Shown: positions 29,222-38,668, counted from the first letter of the stretch. The stretch is DNA of 64,000 bases from Flavobacterium sp. MC2016-06 (GCF_009711165.2 NZ_WMID02000015.1:62001-126000), one strand, 5' to 3'. Notes: generated from the letters alone by a model not told the origin. Translations and numbers: made by a program.

Positions 29222-29389
29222 AGCTATCGGGATAGATTTTGTAAGTTTTAAAAAAGGCATTTCACTTATTTAAAACTCACAAAGGCGACTCTGTAAAAGG
29301 AATGTATTCCTTTTTTGAATACTACTTTAAATCAAATAAAATCTATGTTTCTATGTGTTCAATATTTTTTATGAAGAGAGCGTAATCTT

Positions 29390-29454
29390 CAAAAATAGAT
29401 TGTTTTTTATAGAAAAGGCTTGATTTTATTATCGAGATCAAATACTATATTATC
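29390..29454 (-). promoter_or_regulatory. 27-nt regulon element plus -7 box, DPP IV operon
   Basis: Read on the minus strand, 29454-29428 is GATAATATAGTATT, then TGATCTC, then GATAA. After exactly 30 nt comes TATTTTTG (29397-29390), a perfect TAnnTTTG -7 box. Orientation is toward the DPP IV gene, with a leader of about 390 nt. This is one of four copies with matching spacing. Confidence 0.8.
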
Positions 29455-29518
29455 CTTTTTGGTTTTAAAAGCATAAATTTAGGATATTTTAAAGGTTTTA
29501 CAGTTTTTAAATTCGATT

Positions 29519-30373
29519 TTATGAATTAGCCAGTGAATTTTTAAATTCAAAAGGGGTTTTCTTTTTTATTTCTTTGAATTTTCTGTTGAAGTTCGAAATG
29601 TTATTAAAACCGCTTAATTCAGAAATTTCAATGATAGATAATTCTTTGTTTTTCATCAGTAGTTTGGCAGCGTGTTCAATTCTAATTTCAATTAAAAATT
29701 GGAAAAACGTTTTGTTCGTTCGTGTTTTAAAATATTTGCAGAAAGCATTTTTAGTCATATTGGCAATCTGGGCAATTTCATCTAAAGTGATATTTTTTTG
29801 ATAATTATTCATCACAAAATCAAAAACCATCTGCATTCTTTTTCCTTCTGCATCGGTAAACGGTTTATTGAAAACATAATTAGAAAGATGTTTTTTTTCA
29901 GCCTGACAAAAAGCTTTCAGCATATACATTAAAAGTATAAAACGGTCATATTTATCGGCATCTTTAAACTTTTTAAACCTCCTTATAACAGATGGTTTGG
30001 CATCTCTTATTTGGATCCCGTTTTTAATGGCTTTAAAAAAAGGCTCAATAACATTTAATTCGGGTAGATTAAAAAAGTTTTTTCCGAATCCGTTTTCGGT
30101 AAAAAAAACGGTATACATTATAGAGAGTCCTTTGCTTTCAGAAATGTCACTTTTAAATACATGTGGCAGGTTGCTTCCTAATATAAGGATGTCTCCGGCC
30201 TGGTATTCGGAAATCATATCGCCGACTAAAACTTTGCCTTCGCCTTTTTTAATATAGCTGATTTGAATTTCTTCATGTTGATGGTATTTATCATAAAAAA
30301 TAGTTTCGCGGTCCTCTTGATAGATAAATGCTTCTTCACTTGATTTGGGTATTTTAAATGGAAAAACTTTCAT
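29519..30373 (-). CDS. AraC-family transcriptional regulator with cupin sensor domain
   Basis: 284 residues. Residues about 15-110 form a cupin-like ligand-binding domain (KYHQHEEIQISYIKKGEGKV). The last 100 residues carry two helix-turn-helix motifs typical of AraC/XylS (ITLDEIAQIANMTKNAFCKYF, LSIIEISELSGFNNISNFNRKFK). It is the only AraC gene here and lies between two of the four 27-nt elements, divergent from the hydroxyproline operon (183 bp gap). The 21-bp spacing of GATAA cores in the element suits an AraC-type protein, so it is the best candidate regulator. The inducer could be hydroxyproline or an arabinoside; that is inference. Cytoplasmic. Confidence 0.9.
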   Translation of the reverse strand: MKVFPFKIPKSSEEAFIYQEDRETIFYDKYHQHEEIQISYIKKGEGKVLVGDMISEYQAGDILILGSNLPHVFKSDISESKGLSIMYTVFFTENGFGKNFFNLPELNVIEPFFKAIKNGIQIRDAKPSVIRRFKKFKDADKYDRFILLMYMLKAFCQAEKKHLSNYVFNKPFTDAEGKRMQMVFDFVMNNYQKNITLDEIAQIANMTKNAFCKYFKTRTNKTFFQFLIEIRIEHAAKLLMKNKELSIIEISELSGFNNISNFNRKFKEIKKKTPFEFKNSLANS

Positions 30374-30466
30374 TGCGTTAATATTTTTAATATTTTCGGA
30401 AAGATATAAAATTAAATAAAAGGGGAATTAAAATTAATCTACTTTTCGATAAAAGCCTATAAATGA

Positions 30467-30532
30467 GATAATATAGTATTGGTTTTAGATAATAACCGTA
30501 GATAAATTTTTTCGAGTGCCTTGATACCTTTG
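30467..30532 (+). promoter_or_regulatory. 27-nt regulon element plus -7 box, hydroxyproline operon
   Basis: 30467-30493 reads GATAATATAGTATT, then GGTTTTA, then GATAA. After 31 nt comes TACCTTTG (30525-30532), a perfect TAnnTTTG box, 24 bp before the ATG at 30557. No -33 TTTG is present at the usual place, as expected for an activator-dependent promoter. It lies in the araC/deaminase divergent spacer. Confidence 0.82.
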
Positions 30533-30556
30533 GATAAATAAAAAATAAATATTATT

Positions 30557-31471
30557 ATGAATATTCAATGGAAAGGGGTAATGCCAGCTGTTACCACAAA
30601 TTTTACAGCTGATGACACTTTAGATTTTAAAATGTTTGAAAAAAACCTTAATTATCAATTAGAAGCTGGTGTTGAAGGTGTTATTCTTGGAGGAACTTTA
30701 GGAGAAGCAAGTACACTTTTAGAAGAAGAAAAACAGACTTTAATTTTAGAAACAGTTCGTATAGTTGATGGAAAGGTTCCTGTAATTATGAACATTGCAG
30801 AACAAACTACACGCGGTGCTATTGAGGCTGCCAATAAAGCTGAAGCTAATGGAGCAAAAGGACTAATGATGCTGCCTCCAATGCGTTACAAAGCAACCGA
30901 TTTTGAAACTGTTGAATATTTTACACAAGTCGCTAAAAACACTTCTTTACCTATTATGATCTACAATAACCCAGTTGATTATAAGATTGAGGTTACTTTG
31001 GACATGTTTGAAGAACTTCTAAAATTAGATAACATTCAAGCCGTAAAAGAATCTACAAGAGACATTTCTAATGTAACAAGAATCATCAATAGATTTGGAA
31101 ACAGATTAAAAGTGCTTACCGGAGTTGATACTTTAGGTTTAGAAAGTTTATTGATGGGTGCTGACGGATGGGTTGGCGGATTAGTCGATGCATTTCCAGA
31201 AGAAACAGTAGCAATCTATAAATTAGCTAAAGCAGGAAGAATCGAAGAAGCTTTAACAATTTATCGTTGGTTTTTACCTTTATTAGAATTGGATATCAAT
31301 GCACAATTAGTTCAAAATATTAAGCTTGCTGAGGTTGGTACTGGATTAGGAAGTGAATATGTTCGTGCGCCTAGATTACCATTGATGGGAGCAGAAAGAG
31401 AAAGAGTTTTGGCTATTATTAACAGCTCATTAAAAAACAGACCAACATTACCAGATTATAAAAGTCTATAA
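30557..31471 (+). CDS. DHDPS-family Delta1-pyrroline-4-hydroxy-2-carboxylate deaminase (predicted)
   Basis: 304 residues, a full-length DapA/NAL-superfamily TIM barrel. The Schiff-base lysine is Lys164 (IQAVKESTRD), the catalytic tyrosine Tyr136 (MIYNNP), and the phosphate-type loop GGTLGEAST is present. In DapA proper the loop reads GTTGE; the GGTLGE variant and the surrounding genes fit the hydroxyproline-pathway deaminase that converts Delta1-pyrroline-4-hydroxy-2-carboxylate to 2-oxoglutarate semialdehyde plus ammonia. It heads a plus-strand cluster with the next two pathway enzymes immediately downstream. Cytoplasmic. The superfamily also includes sialate and keto-sugar aldolases, but context makes those unlikely. 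Confidence 0.87.
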   Translation: MNIQWKGVMPAVTTNFTADDTLDFKMFEKNLNYQLEAGVEGVILGGTLGEASTLLEEEKQTLILETVRIVDGKVPVIMNIAEQTTRGAIEAANKAEANGAKGLMMLPPMRYKATDFETVEYFTQVAKNTSLPIMIYNNPVDYKIEVTLDMFEELLKLDNIQAVKESTRDISNVTRIINRFGNRLKVLTGVDTLGLESLLMGADGWVGGLVDAFPEETVAIYKLAKAGRIEEALTIYRWFLPLLELDINAQLVQNIKLAEVGTGLGSEYVRAPRLPLMGAERERVLAIINSSLKNRPTLPDYKSL

Positions 31472-31766
31472 TTAAAAGTATTAATGTCTGATAAAACTTT
31501 ACGAAGAATATGCTAACTGCTATTTACACCACGTTTGCGAATGATGCTAAAAAAAAATCCGTTTTTATCAGCGTCTTTACGAAGTAAATCTGTTTTATCG
31601 GCGTCTTAATTCAACTGCTGTATATAGAACGCGGATGAGACTGATTCGCTATCGCGAAGACACAGATTTACGCAGATTTTTATTTTAATCGGACAATAAT
31701 GAATTAAATAAAGTTTTGGAATTATTTTCAATCCTTAAATTACCTAATCAAATAATAAAGAGTAAA
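31472..31766. other. Spacer with short direct repeats
   Basis: 295 bases between the deaminase stop and the ATG of the dehydrogenase. Two imperfect ~22-bp direct copies lie at 31555-31577 and 31586-31607 (AAATCCGTTTTTATCAGCG against AAATCTGTTTTATCGGCG), then TTCGCTATCGCGAA and a CAGATTTACGCAGATTTTT fragment of the interspersed family. No clear terminator or promoter, so the genes may still be co-transcribed. Confidence 0.5.
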
Positions 31767-33350
31767 ATGATTACTGGAAAAAATTACATTGGCAGTCAGT
31801 TATCGGCTGGAGGAAACAAAACATTCAAAACGTTTAATCCGCAGCTCAATATAGATAACCCTTGGCAGTTTACCGAAGCAAGTATTGAGGAAATAAAAGC
31901 AGCGACAGCGCTAGCCAGTAAAGCATTTTTATCTTTTCAGAAATGTACAGGCAAAGAAAAAGCTCTTTTTTTGAGAACAATTGCCGATGAGATTGCTGCT
32001 TTGGGAGATAGTTTGTTAGACGTTTATTGTCAGGAATCTGGTCTGCCTAGAGGACGTGCTGAGGGCGAAAGAGGCAGAACTATTGGACAGCTTAAAGCTT
32101 TTGCAGATTTAGTAGAAGAAGGTTCTTGGGTAGACGCTGCAATTGATACAGCAATTCCAGATCGAGTGCCGTTACCCAAAATTGATCTGCGTAAAATGAT
32201 GCGCCCGCTAGGAACGGTAGTAGTTTTTGGTTCTAGTAATTTTCCATTTGCTTATTCTACTGCAGGTGGTGATACAGCTTCTGCTTTAGCATCAGGATGT
32301 CCGGTAATTGTAAAAAGTCATCCGATGCATGCTGGAACTGGCGAAATGGTTGCTTTTGCCGTTATAAAAGCGGCTCAAAAAACAAATATGCCAGAAGGCG
32401 TTTTCTCTAATTTGAATAGCAGCGGGATTGAAGTTGGGGTTGAATTAGTGCAAGATCCTTTAGTAAAAGCAGTAGGTTTTACGGGAAGCATAAAAGGAGG
32501 ACGTTCCTTATATGACTTAGCCGGAAAACGTGAAGAACCAATTCCTGTATTTGCAGAAATGGGAAGTATAAATCCTGTTGTATTATTACCAGAAGCATTA
32601 AAAGAAAATTCAGAGAAATGGGCAGTCGCATGTGCTGGTTCTGTAACCTTAGGAGCAGGTCAGTTTTGTACCAATCCTGGATTGATGCTTGGAATTAAAA
32701 ATCAGTATTTAAAAACTTTTACAGAACAGCTGGCAGTAGAAATATTAAAGATTTCGCCAAGCTGTATGTTAAATCCATCTATTTATAAAAATTATCAATC
32801 TAATAATGAGTTGTTAAGCGCTCAAAACGGAGTTGATGTAATTGCTGAATATGCTGCAACAGATACTCCAAATTACGCTTCGCAAAAGATACTTACCGTT
32901 TCTGGTAAAGTTTTCTTAGAAAATACGGTTTTACATAAAGAAGTTTTTGGACCTTTTTCTATACTTGTACAATGTGAAGATGAAATTGAATTGGTTGCTA
33001 TTATTGAAAAATTAGAAGGTCAATTAACAGGAACCATTTTAGCAGAAGAAAATGAAATTGAAAATTATGAAGAAGTGGTAGAAGCTTTAGGCAATCGCGT
33101 AGGAAGAATAATTTTTAATGGATTGCCAACCGGAGTAGAGGTATGTCCGTCGATGGTGCACGGCGGGCCTTATCCATCCTCTTCAGATTCTAGATTTACA
33201 GCAGTAGGAATAGAATCTATTAAACGCTGGGTTAGACCTTTCAGTTATCAGAACTGGCCTAACAACAAACTGCCCGAAGCATTGCAAAACGAAAATCCTC
33301 TGGGGATTTCTAGATTAGTTAATAATGTTCAAACAAGAGAATTAATTTAA
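31767..33350 (+). CDS. 2-oxoglutarate semialdehyde dehydrogenase (NADP-type aldehyde dehydrogenase)
   Basis: 527 residues from the ATG at 31767 (MITGKNYIGSQLSAGG, the usual start of this subfamily); an in-frame TTG at 31716 is rejected. It is a full-length aldehyde dehydrogenase with catalytic Cys301 in GAGQFCTNPG and general base Glu264 in FAEMGSINPV. The FCTNPG form and VCPSMVHGGPYP near the end are characteristic of 2-oxoglutarate semialdehyde dehydrogenases acting in hydroxyproline, arabinose and glucarate breakdown. It oxidises the semialdehyde to 2-oxoglutarate. Two bases separate it from the epimerase gene, so the two are certainly co-transcribed. Oxidative L-arabinose catabolism could use the same enzyme, but no other gene of that route is present. 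Confidence 0.92.
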   Translation: MITGKNYIGSQLSAGGNKTFKTFNPQLNIDNPWQFTEASIEEIKAATALASKAFLSFQKCTGKEKALFLRTIADEIAALGDSLLDVYCQESGLPRGRAEGERGRTIGQLKAFADLVEEGSWVDAAIDTAIPDRVPLPKIDLRKMMRPLGTVVVFGSSNFPFAYSTAGGDTASALASGCPVIVKSHPMHAGTGEMVAFAVIKAAQKTNMPEGVFSNLNSSGIEVGVELVQDPLVKAVGFTGSIKGGRSLYDLAGKREEPIPVFAEMGSINPVVLLPEALKENSEKWAVACAGSVTLGAGQFCTNPGLMLGIKNQYLKTFTEQLAVEILKISPSCMLNPSIYKNYQSNNELLSAQNGVDVIAEYAATDTPNYASQKILTVSGKVFLENTVLHKEVFGPFSILVQCEDEIELVAIIEKLEGQLTGTILAEENEIENYEEVVEALGNRVGRIIFNGLPTGVEVCPSMVHGGPYPSSSDSRFTAVGIESIKRWVRPFSYQNWPNNKLPEALQNENPLGISRLVNNVQTRELI

Positions 33351-33352
33351 AG

Positions 33353-34363
33353 ATGGCTAAAAAAACCTTTTTTTGTGTAGATGCGCATACCTGTGGTAAT
33401 CCTGTTAGAGTAGTAGCTGGTGGTGGCCCCAATTTAATTGGAGCTAACATGAGCGAAAAAAGACAGCATTTTTTGAGCGAATACGATTGGATTCGTAAAG
33501 GTTTAATGTTTGAACCTCGGGGACACGATATGATGAGCGGCAGTATTTTATTTCCGCCAAGTAATCCTGAAAATGATTTTGGTATTTTATTTATCGAAAC
33601 ATCGGGCTGTTTGCCTATGTGCGGTCATGGTACAATTGGTACGATCACGATTGCAATAGAAGAAGGATTAATTACGCCAAAAGTTGCAGGAAAAATAAAC
33701 ATGGAAGCTCCTGCAGGTTTAGTTAAAATTGAATACAAAGAGGTTAATAAAAAAGTAGAATGGGTTAAATTGACTAATGTTAAATCGTATTTAGCGGCCG
33801 AAAATTTAACGATAGATTGTCCAGAATTAGGAGAATTGGTTTTTGACGTAGCCTACGGAGGAAATTATTATGCAATTGTAGATCCGCAGCAGAATTTCTC
33901 AGGAGTTCAAGACTTTACCGCCAGCAAAATTGTACAATACAGTCAGGTGCTTAGAGCCAGAATCAATGAAAAATACCCTAATTTATTTATTCACCCAGAG
34001 AATGATACCATAAGAGATGTAAGCCATTTGTTATGGACGGGTACACCAATAGACCCGACTTCATCTGGCAGAAATGCTGTTTTTTATGGAGACAAAGCCA
34101 TAGACAGATCACCTTGCGGTACAGGTACATCGGCAAGAATAGCACAATTACACGCCAAAGGATTACTTAAAAAGGGCGAAGAATTTATACACGAAAGTTA
34201 TATCGGCAGTAAGTTCGTTGGTCGAATTGAAGAAGAAACCACCATTGGAAACATTAAAGCAATTGTTCCAAGCATACAAGGCTGGGCAAAAGTCTACGGT
34301 TACAATACCATAATAATTGATGAAGAGGATGATCCATACGCACATGGATTTCAAGTTTTGTAG
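33353..34363 (+). CDS. 4-hydroxyproline 2-epimerase (proline racemase family)
   Basis: 336 residues. Both catalytic cysteines of the racemase/epimerase class are present: Cys90 in LPMCGHGTIG and Cys255 in DRSPCGTGTSAR. A Thr at the second position would indicate the 3-hydroxyproline dehydratase instead. The start FFCVDAHTCGNPVRVVAGG is standard for the family. Reaction: trans-4-hydroxy-L-proline to cis-4-hydroxy-D-proline, the first catabolic step, in the cytoplasm. Proline racemase is the alternative, but the neighbouring deaminase, dehydrogenase and FAD oxidoreductase make hydroxyproline the clear choice. Confidence 0.93.
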   Translation: MAKKTFFCVDAHTCGNPVRVVAGGGPNLIGANMSEKRQHFLSEYDWIRKGLMFEPRGHDMMSGSILFPPSNPENDFGILFIETSGCLPMCGHGTIGTITIAIEEGLITPKVAGKINMEAPAGLVKIEYKEVNKKVEWVKLTNVKSYLAAENLTIDCPELGELVFDVAYGGNYYAIVDPQQNFSGVQDFTASKIVQYSQVLRARINEKYPNLFIHPENDTIRDVSHLLWTGTPIDPTSSGRNAVFYGDKAIDRSPCGTGTSARIAQLHAKGLLKKGEEFIHESYIGSKFVGRIEEETTIGNIKAIVPSIQGWAKVYGYNTIIIDEEDDPYAHGFQVL

Positions 34364-34456
34364 TTTACTTTAAGAGTAACTAACAGCTTTTTAAATTTTT
34401 TACAATTTCATTTCGACAGGTTTAATAGAATCCTTTTGGAGTGCTATTAAGTAGTC

Positions 34457-34484
34457 TTTTGTCTATTGGCAAAATCTTATTTTG
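34457..34484 (+). promoter_or_regulatory. Candidate internal promoter before S9 peptidase
   Basis: TTTTG at 34457-34461, 16 bases, TATTTTG at 34478-34484, the same near-consensus form as at 5192-5219 and 45 bp before the ATG. It would allow expression of the downstream peptidase genes apart from the main operon promoter. Weak pattern evidence. Confidence 0.3.
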
Positions 34485-34528
34485 TTTCTATAATGAATAA
34501 AAAAGGAACTTCCTTTACTTAGATAATT

Positions 34529-36826
34529 ATGAAAAATAATATACGCATTTTCGCTTTTTTGGGATTATTCCTCAATTGTAATTTATACGCACAGAACAAA
34601 GAAATAGTATCGTACCAGCCTTCTAAAAGCGAAATCTTAGAACGATATAAAAAAGCATTACTACTAGATGCTGCCGTTAAGAATAAAGTTTTTAAGACCA
34701 GCATAAAAGCACGGTGGCAGCAGGATGGAAAATCATTTTGGTATTCGAATGTTTTAAAAGACAGTCTTGTAGAATATATTTTGGTAGATGCTGTAAAAGG
34801 TGAAAAAAGTATGTTTTTTGACGAACCTAAACTTAAAAAAGCATTAAGTGCAGTTGTAGAAAAAACGCTTCCTCAAAAAAGCCTGCTGATAGACAGCATT
34901 AATTATGATGCTAAAGCAAAATCAATAGCTTTAAAATATGACAAAAGTTATTATCAAGTAGCACTGTCTGATTACAGCATTAAAAAAATTACTTCATTAC
35001 CAAAAGACAATACCAAATATCCTAGTTTAAATAATCAATGGGAAAGATGGAATTCTTTTAAAACAGACAGTATTTCGCCAGACAAAAAATGGCGTGCTTT
35101 CATCAAAGAAAATAATGTATTTATACAGCCAATTGCTGGCGGAGAAGCTATTGAATTTACCAAAGACGGCACTAAAGAAAAACCATACGGTTCTTTGGCA
35201 TGGGCGCCAGACAGTAAATATATAGTAGGTTATCATATTACGCCTGTGGTAGATTTACCCGTTCATTACGTTTTAAGTTCGGTAGCCAATACCACTCGAG
35301 GCCAATTGCATTCGCAGCCGTATAAACAGCCAGGAGATCCTTTTACTACTTACGAAATGTATTTGTTTACGATTGAAAATCAGAAAGTAGTTAAAGTAAA
35401 TACACCTGTAATAGATTTTTTTGATGCTCCAGAATTACATTGGAGAAAAGGCGATGCCGGTTATTTTACATTTGAAAGAGTAGAACGAGGGCATCAAAGA
35501 TTTAGAATTTTGGAAGTAAATGCTAAAACTGCCGAAACCCGTTCTGTAGTCGATGAACAAACAAAGACTTTTATTTACGAATCGAGATTGTTTACACATT
35601 ATCTTAAAGCGAGTAACGAAGTGGTAATGTCTTCGGAAAAAGACGGTTGGAGACATCTTTATTTAGTAGATGTTTTAACGGGAAAAGAAAAAAATCAAAT
35701 TACAAAAGGAGAATGGGTTGTTAGAAGTATTGACAGCATTGACGAAAACAAAAGAGAAATATGGTTTTCGGCAAGCGGAATGAATTCAAACGAAGATCCT
35801 TATTACATTCACAATTACCGTATTGGTTTTGATGGAAAAAAATTAATAAATCTTACTCCTGCAAAAGGAAATCATACTGTAGCCTTTTCACAAAACAAGC
35901 AATATTATATAGACACTTATTCAGAACCAAATGTTGCAGCGATAATAGCACTTCATCGTACTTCTGACGGAAAAAAAATAATGGATCTTGAAAAATCTGA
36001 TGCAGCAGCGTATTTGGCAACTGGAATGTCGCTGCCAGAACCTTTTCACGCAAAAGGCCGAGATGGCGTTACCGACATTTGGGGCATAATATGCCGTCCC
36101 GCAGAATTTGATCCCAATAAAAAATATCCTGTAATTGAGAGTATTTACGCAGGACCGCAAGATTCTTTTGTGCCTAAAAATTTCATGGATCGATATACTA
36201 CCGAAATGCAGAGTTTAGCGCAATTGGGTTTTATAGTCGTACAAATTGATGGAATGGGAACGGCCAATAGATCAAAAGCGTTTCATGATGTATGCTGGAA
36301 GAATCTAAAAGATGCAGGTTTTGAAGATCGAATTTTATGGATAAAAGCTTTGGCTCAAAAATATACCTATGTAGATGCTTCAAGAGTTGGATTGTACGGT
36401 ACTTCTGCTGGAGGTCAAAACGCATTAGGCGGTGTATTGTTTCATCCAGAGTTTTACAAAGCTGCAGTAGCGGCTTGCGGTTGTCACGATAATCGTGTGG
36501 ACAAACAATGGTGGAACGAACAATGGATGGGATATCCGGTGGAGAAACATTATGAAGAACAGTCTAATGTTGTCAATGCTGGAAAACTTTCAGGCGATTT
36601 ATTATTAATTGTAGGTGAAGCTGATGAAAATGTACCGCCAGAATCTACTTATCGCGTTGCAGATGCTTTGATTAAAGCTGGAAAAACTTTTGAATTTCTG
36701 CCTTTACCGGGTGTTGGTCACAGCGACGGTGGTCCTTATGGAAGAATGAGAAAACGTGATTTTTTTGTCAAAAAATTATTAGGAGTAGATCCGCCGCAGC
36801 GCAATAGTAATGAGTTAAATCAATAA
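34529..36826 (+). CDS. S9 family peptidase, DPP IV-like architecture
   Basis: 765 residues with a signal peptide ending NLYAQ. The N-terminal beta-propeller (WAPDSKYIVGYH, SEKDGWRHLYLVDV) is followed by an alpha/beta-hydrolase domain with Ser in GLYGTSAGGQN, Asp in VGEADENVPP and His in GVGHSDGG. The DWxYEEE Glu signature of true DPP IV is not visible, so specificity may differ (other S9B-type dipeptidyl peptidase or prolyl peptidase). It is inserted between the hydroxyproline epimerase and the D-amino acid dehydrogenase, which suggests cutting at Pro or Hyp in the periplasm. Thirty-two bases separate it from the DUF885 gene. Confidence 0.88.
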   Translation: MKNNIRIFAFLGLFLNCNLYAQNKEIVSYQPSKSEILERYKKALLLDAAVKNKVFKTSIKARWQQDGKSFWYSNVLKDSLVEYILVDAVKGEKSMFFDEPKLKKALSAVVEKTLPQKSLLIDSINYDAKAKSIALKYDKSYYQVALSDYSIKKITSLPKDNTKYPSLNNQWERWNSFKTDSISPDKKWRAFIKENNVFIQPIAGGEAIEFTKDGTKEKPYGSLAWAPDSKYIVGYHITPVVDLPVHYVLSSVANTTRGQLHSQPYKQPGDPFTTYEMYLFTIENQKVVKVNTPVIDFFDAPELHWRKGDAGYFTFERVERGHQRFRILEVNAKTAETRSVVDEQTKTFIYESRLFTHYLKASNEVVMSSEKDGWRHLYLVDVLTGKEKNQITKGEWVVRSIDSIDENKREIWFSASGMNSNEDPYYIHNYRIGFDGKKLINLTPAKGNHTVAFSQNKQYYIDTYSEPNVAAIIALHRTSDGKKIMDLEKSDAAAYLATGMSLPEPFHAKGRDGVTDIWGIICRPAEFDPNKKYPVIESIYAGPQDSFVPKNFMDRYTTEMQSLAQLGFIVVQIDGMGTANRSKAFHDVCWKNLKDAGFEDRILWIKALAQKYTYVDASRVGLYGTSAGGQNALGGVLFHPEFYKAAVAACGCHDNRVDKQWWNEQWMGYPVEKHYEEQSNVVNAGKLSGDLLLIVGEADENVPPESTYRVADALIKAGKTFEFLPLPGVGHSDGGPYGRMRKRDFFVKKLLGVDPPQRNSNELNQ

Positions 36827-36858
36827 TCATTTTATCTTTCAATTATAACAAACAAAGC

Positions 36859-38649
36859 ATGATTAATACATTTAAAAGCAAAGTCATTTTATATCCAGCA
36901 GTATTGTTTTTTATGGGTTTGATTCCTGTACCTCTTTTGGCGCAGAATTTTAACTCAGAGCTGTATTTGCAGACCAGTGAAGTAAACAATACAATGATAC
37001 ATTATGATGCTGATAAAGGAAGTATTATGCGGTTTTATTCGACAAATAGTAATCAAGATACTTTTGGAGTTCAAAATGAAGAGGATAAATACAATACGCC
37101 CGAGCGAAGAGCCCGACGTTTAGAATTGATAGCATCTTATAAAAAAGAACTGCAAGGACTAAATTATGATGCCATGAGTAACAATGGTAAGGTAGATTAT
37201 ATTTTATTTAATAGAAATTTAAATAGTGAAGAATATGAGTTACAGCAGCAACAAAAAACCTATGACAGAATAAAAATTTATTTCCCTTTTGATGAAAAAA
37301 TCTATGCCTTAGAAAAACCTCGACGAAGAGGAATAAAAGTAAATGGAGCGGAAGCAGCCAAAGAATTAGAAGATTTACGCAAAGCAATCAACGAAGAAAT
37401 AAAGAAGTTTAGTAAAATAGACGGACTTGATAAAACTGCTTCAGAATTTGCCGTATTGCATGCGAAAGGCTTACAAGACATTTTAAAAAACTATTTTGAC
37501 TTTTATAACGGTTACGACCCTTTGTTTTCGTGGTGGGTTCCAAAAACGTATTCAGAAGTTGACAGTGCATTAGGAGAATATGCCGTTTTAATAAAATCAA
37601 AAAGAAAAGATTCAAGCACTCAAAAAGAAGATGGAAGCGGGATTGTTGGAAATCCAATTGGGAGAGAAGAATTAATCCGTCAATTACAAACCGAATTTAT
37701 TCCGTATTCGCCAGAAGAATTAGTTGCGATTGCCAATAAAGAATTTGCGTGGTGCGATGCAGAATTATTGAAAGCTTCCCGCGAAATGGGATTTGGTGAT
37801 AATTGGAAAGCTGCGCAGGAGAAAGTTAAAAATTCGTATGTTGCGCCCGGAGATCAGCCGCAGGCAATGTTAGATTTGTACAATCAATCTGTAGAATTTT
37901 TAAAAAAGAACAATCTTTTGACCATTCCGCCAATTGCAGAAGAAACCTGGCGTATGTATATGATGTCGCCCGAAGCACAGAAAATAAATCCGTTTTTTTT
38001 AGGAGGCGAATCGTTAATCATTTCCTACCCGACAAGCAGTATGTCGTACAGCGAAAAGATGATGAGTATGCGCGGCAATAATCCTAATTTCTCAAGAGCA
38101 ACGATTCATCACGAGTTAATTGCAGGACATCATTTGCAGCAGTTTATGAGAGACCGATACAAAGCCTACCGTCATTTTGATACGCCGTTTTGGGTCGAAG
38201 GGAATTCATTGTATTGGGAAATGCTTTTGTGGGATTTAAAGTTCCCGCAGACACCACAAGATAAAATAGGCATGTTATTTTGGCGTATGCATCGCTGTGC
38301 AAGAATAATTTTTTCTTTAAATTATCATTTAGGAAAATGGACACCGCAGCAATGTATTGATTTTTTAGTAGACCGAGTAGGGCATGAACGTGCGAATGCA
38401 GAAGGTGAAGTGCGCCGATCATTTGTGGGAGGATACAGTCCTTTATATCAAATTGCTTATATGTTAGGCGGCTTACAATTTACAGCATTGAAAGAAGAAT
38501 TGGTAACCAGCGGAAAGATGAGTTACTTGGAGTATCACGATGCTATTTTGAGAGAGAATGCAATGCCAATTGAATTGTTAAGAGCATTATTAACCAATCA
38601 GCCGTTGCAGAGAGATTTTAAAACCAGTTGGAAATTTTATAAATTTTAA
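36859..38649 (+). CDS. DUF885 family metallopeptidase
   Basis: 596 residues with an N-terminal signal or anchor ending PVPLLAQ. DUF885 proteins belong to the M3/M32-like zincins; here the zinc motif HHELIAGHH lies at 417-425 with Glu419 as the base, and the third ligand is probably the Glu in FWVEGNSLYWE. The C-terminal GHERANAEGEVRRSFVGG block is highly conserved in the family. The family is thought to contain carboxypeptidase-like enzymes, but few members are characterised. The gene lies within the hydroxyproline operon, 19 bp before the FAD enzyme, so release of free Pro/Hyp from peptides in the periplasm is a fair guess. Confidence 0.85.
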   Translation: MINTFKSKVILYPAVLFFMGLIPVPLLAQNFNSELYLQTSEVNNTMIHYDADKGSIMRFYSTNSNQDTFGVQNEEDKYNTPERRARRLELIASYKKELQGLNYDAMSNNGKVDYILFNRNLNSEEYELQQQQKTYDRIKIYFPFDEKIYALEKPRRRGIKVNGAEAAKELEDLRKAINEEIKKFSKIDGLDKTASEFAVLHAKGLQDILKNYFDFYNGYDPLFSWWVPKTYSEVDSALGEYAVLIKSKRKDSSTQKEDGSGIVGNPIGREELIRQLQTEFIPYSPEELVAIANKEFAWCDAELLKASREMGFGDNWKAAQEKVKNSYVAPGDQPQAMLDLYNQSVEFLKKNNLLTIPPIAEETWRMYMMSPEAQKINPFFLGGESLIISYPTSSMSYSEKMMSMRGNNPNFSRATIHHELIAGHHLQQFMRDRYKAYRHFDTPFWVEGNSLYWEMLLWDLKFPQTPQDKIGMLFWRMHRCARIIFSLNYHLGKWTPQQCIDFLVDRVGHERANAEGEVRRSFVGGYSPLYQIAYMLGGLQFTALKEELVTSGKMSYLEYHDAILRENAMPIELLRALLTNQPLQRDFKTSWKFYKF

Positions 38650-38668
38650 TACATAAGAAGGCATATTT

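Noticed and set aside
30557..31471. Dihydrodipicolinate synthase of lysine biosynthesis
   Set aside because: The motif is GGTLGE in place of the DapA GTTGE, and the next genes are hydroxyproline-pathway enzymes.
33353..34363. trans-3-hydroxyproline dehydratase instead of epimerase
   Set aside because: Both active-site positions are Cys (90 and 255); the dehydratase has Thr at the second.
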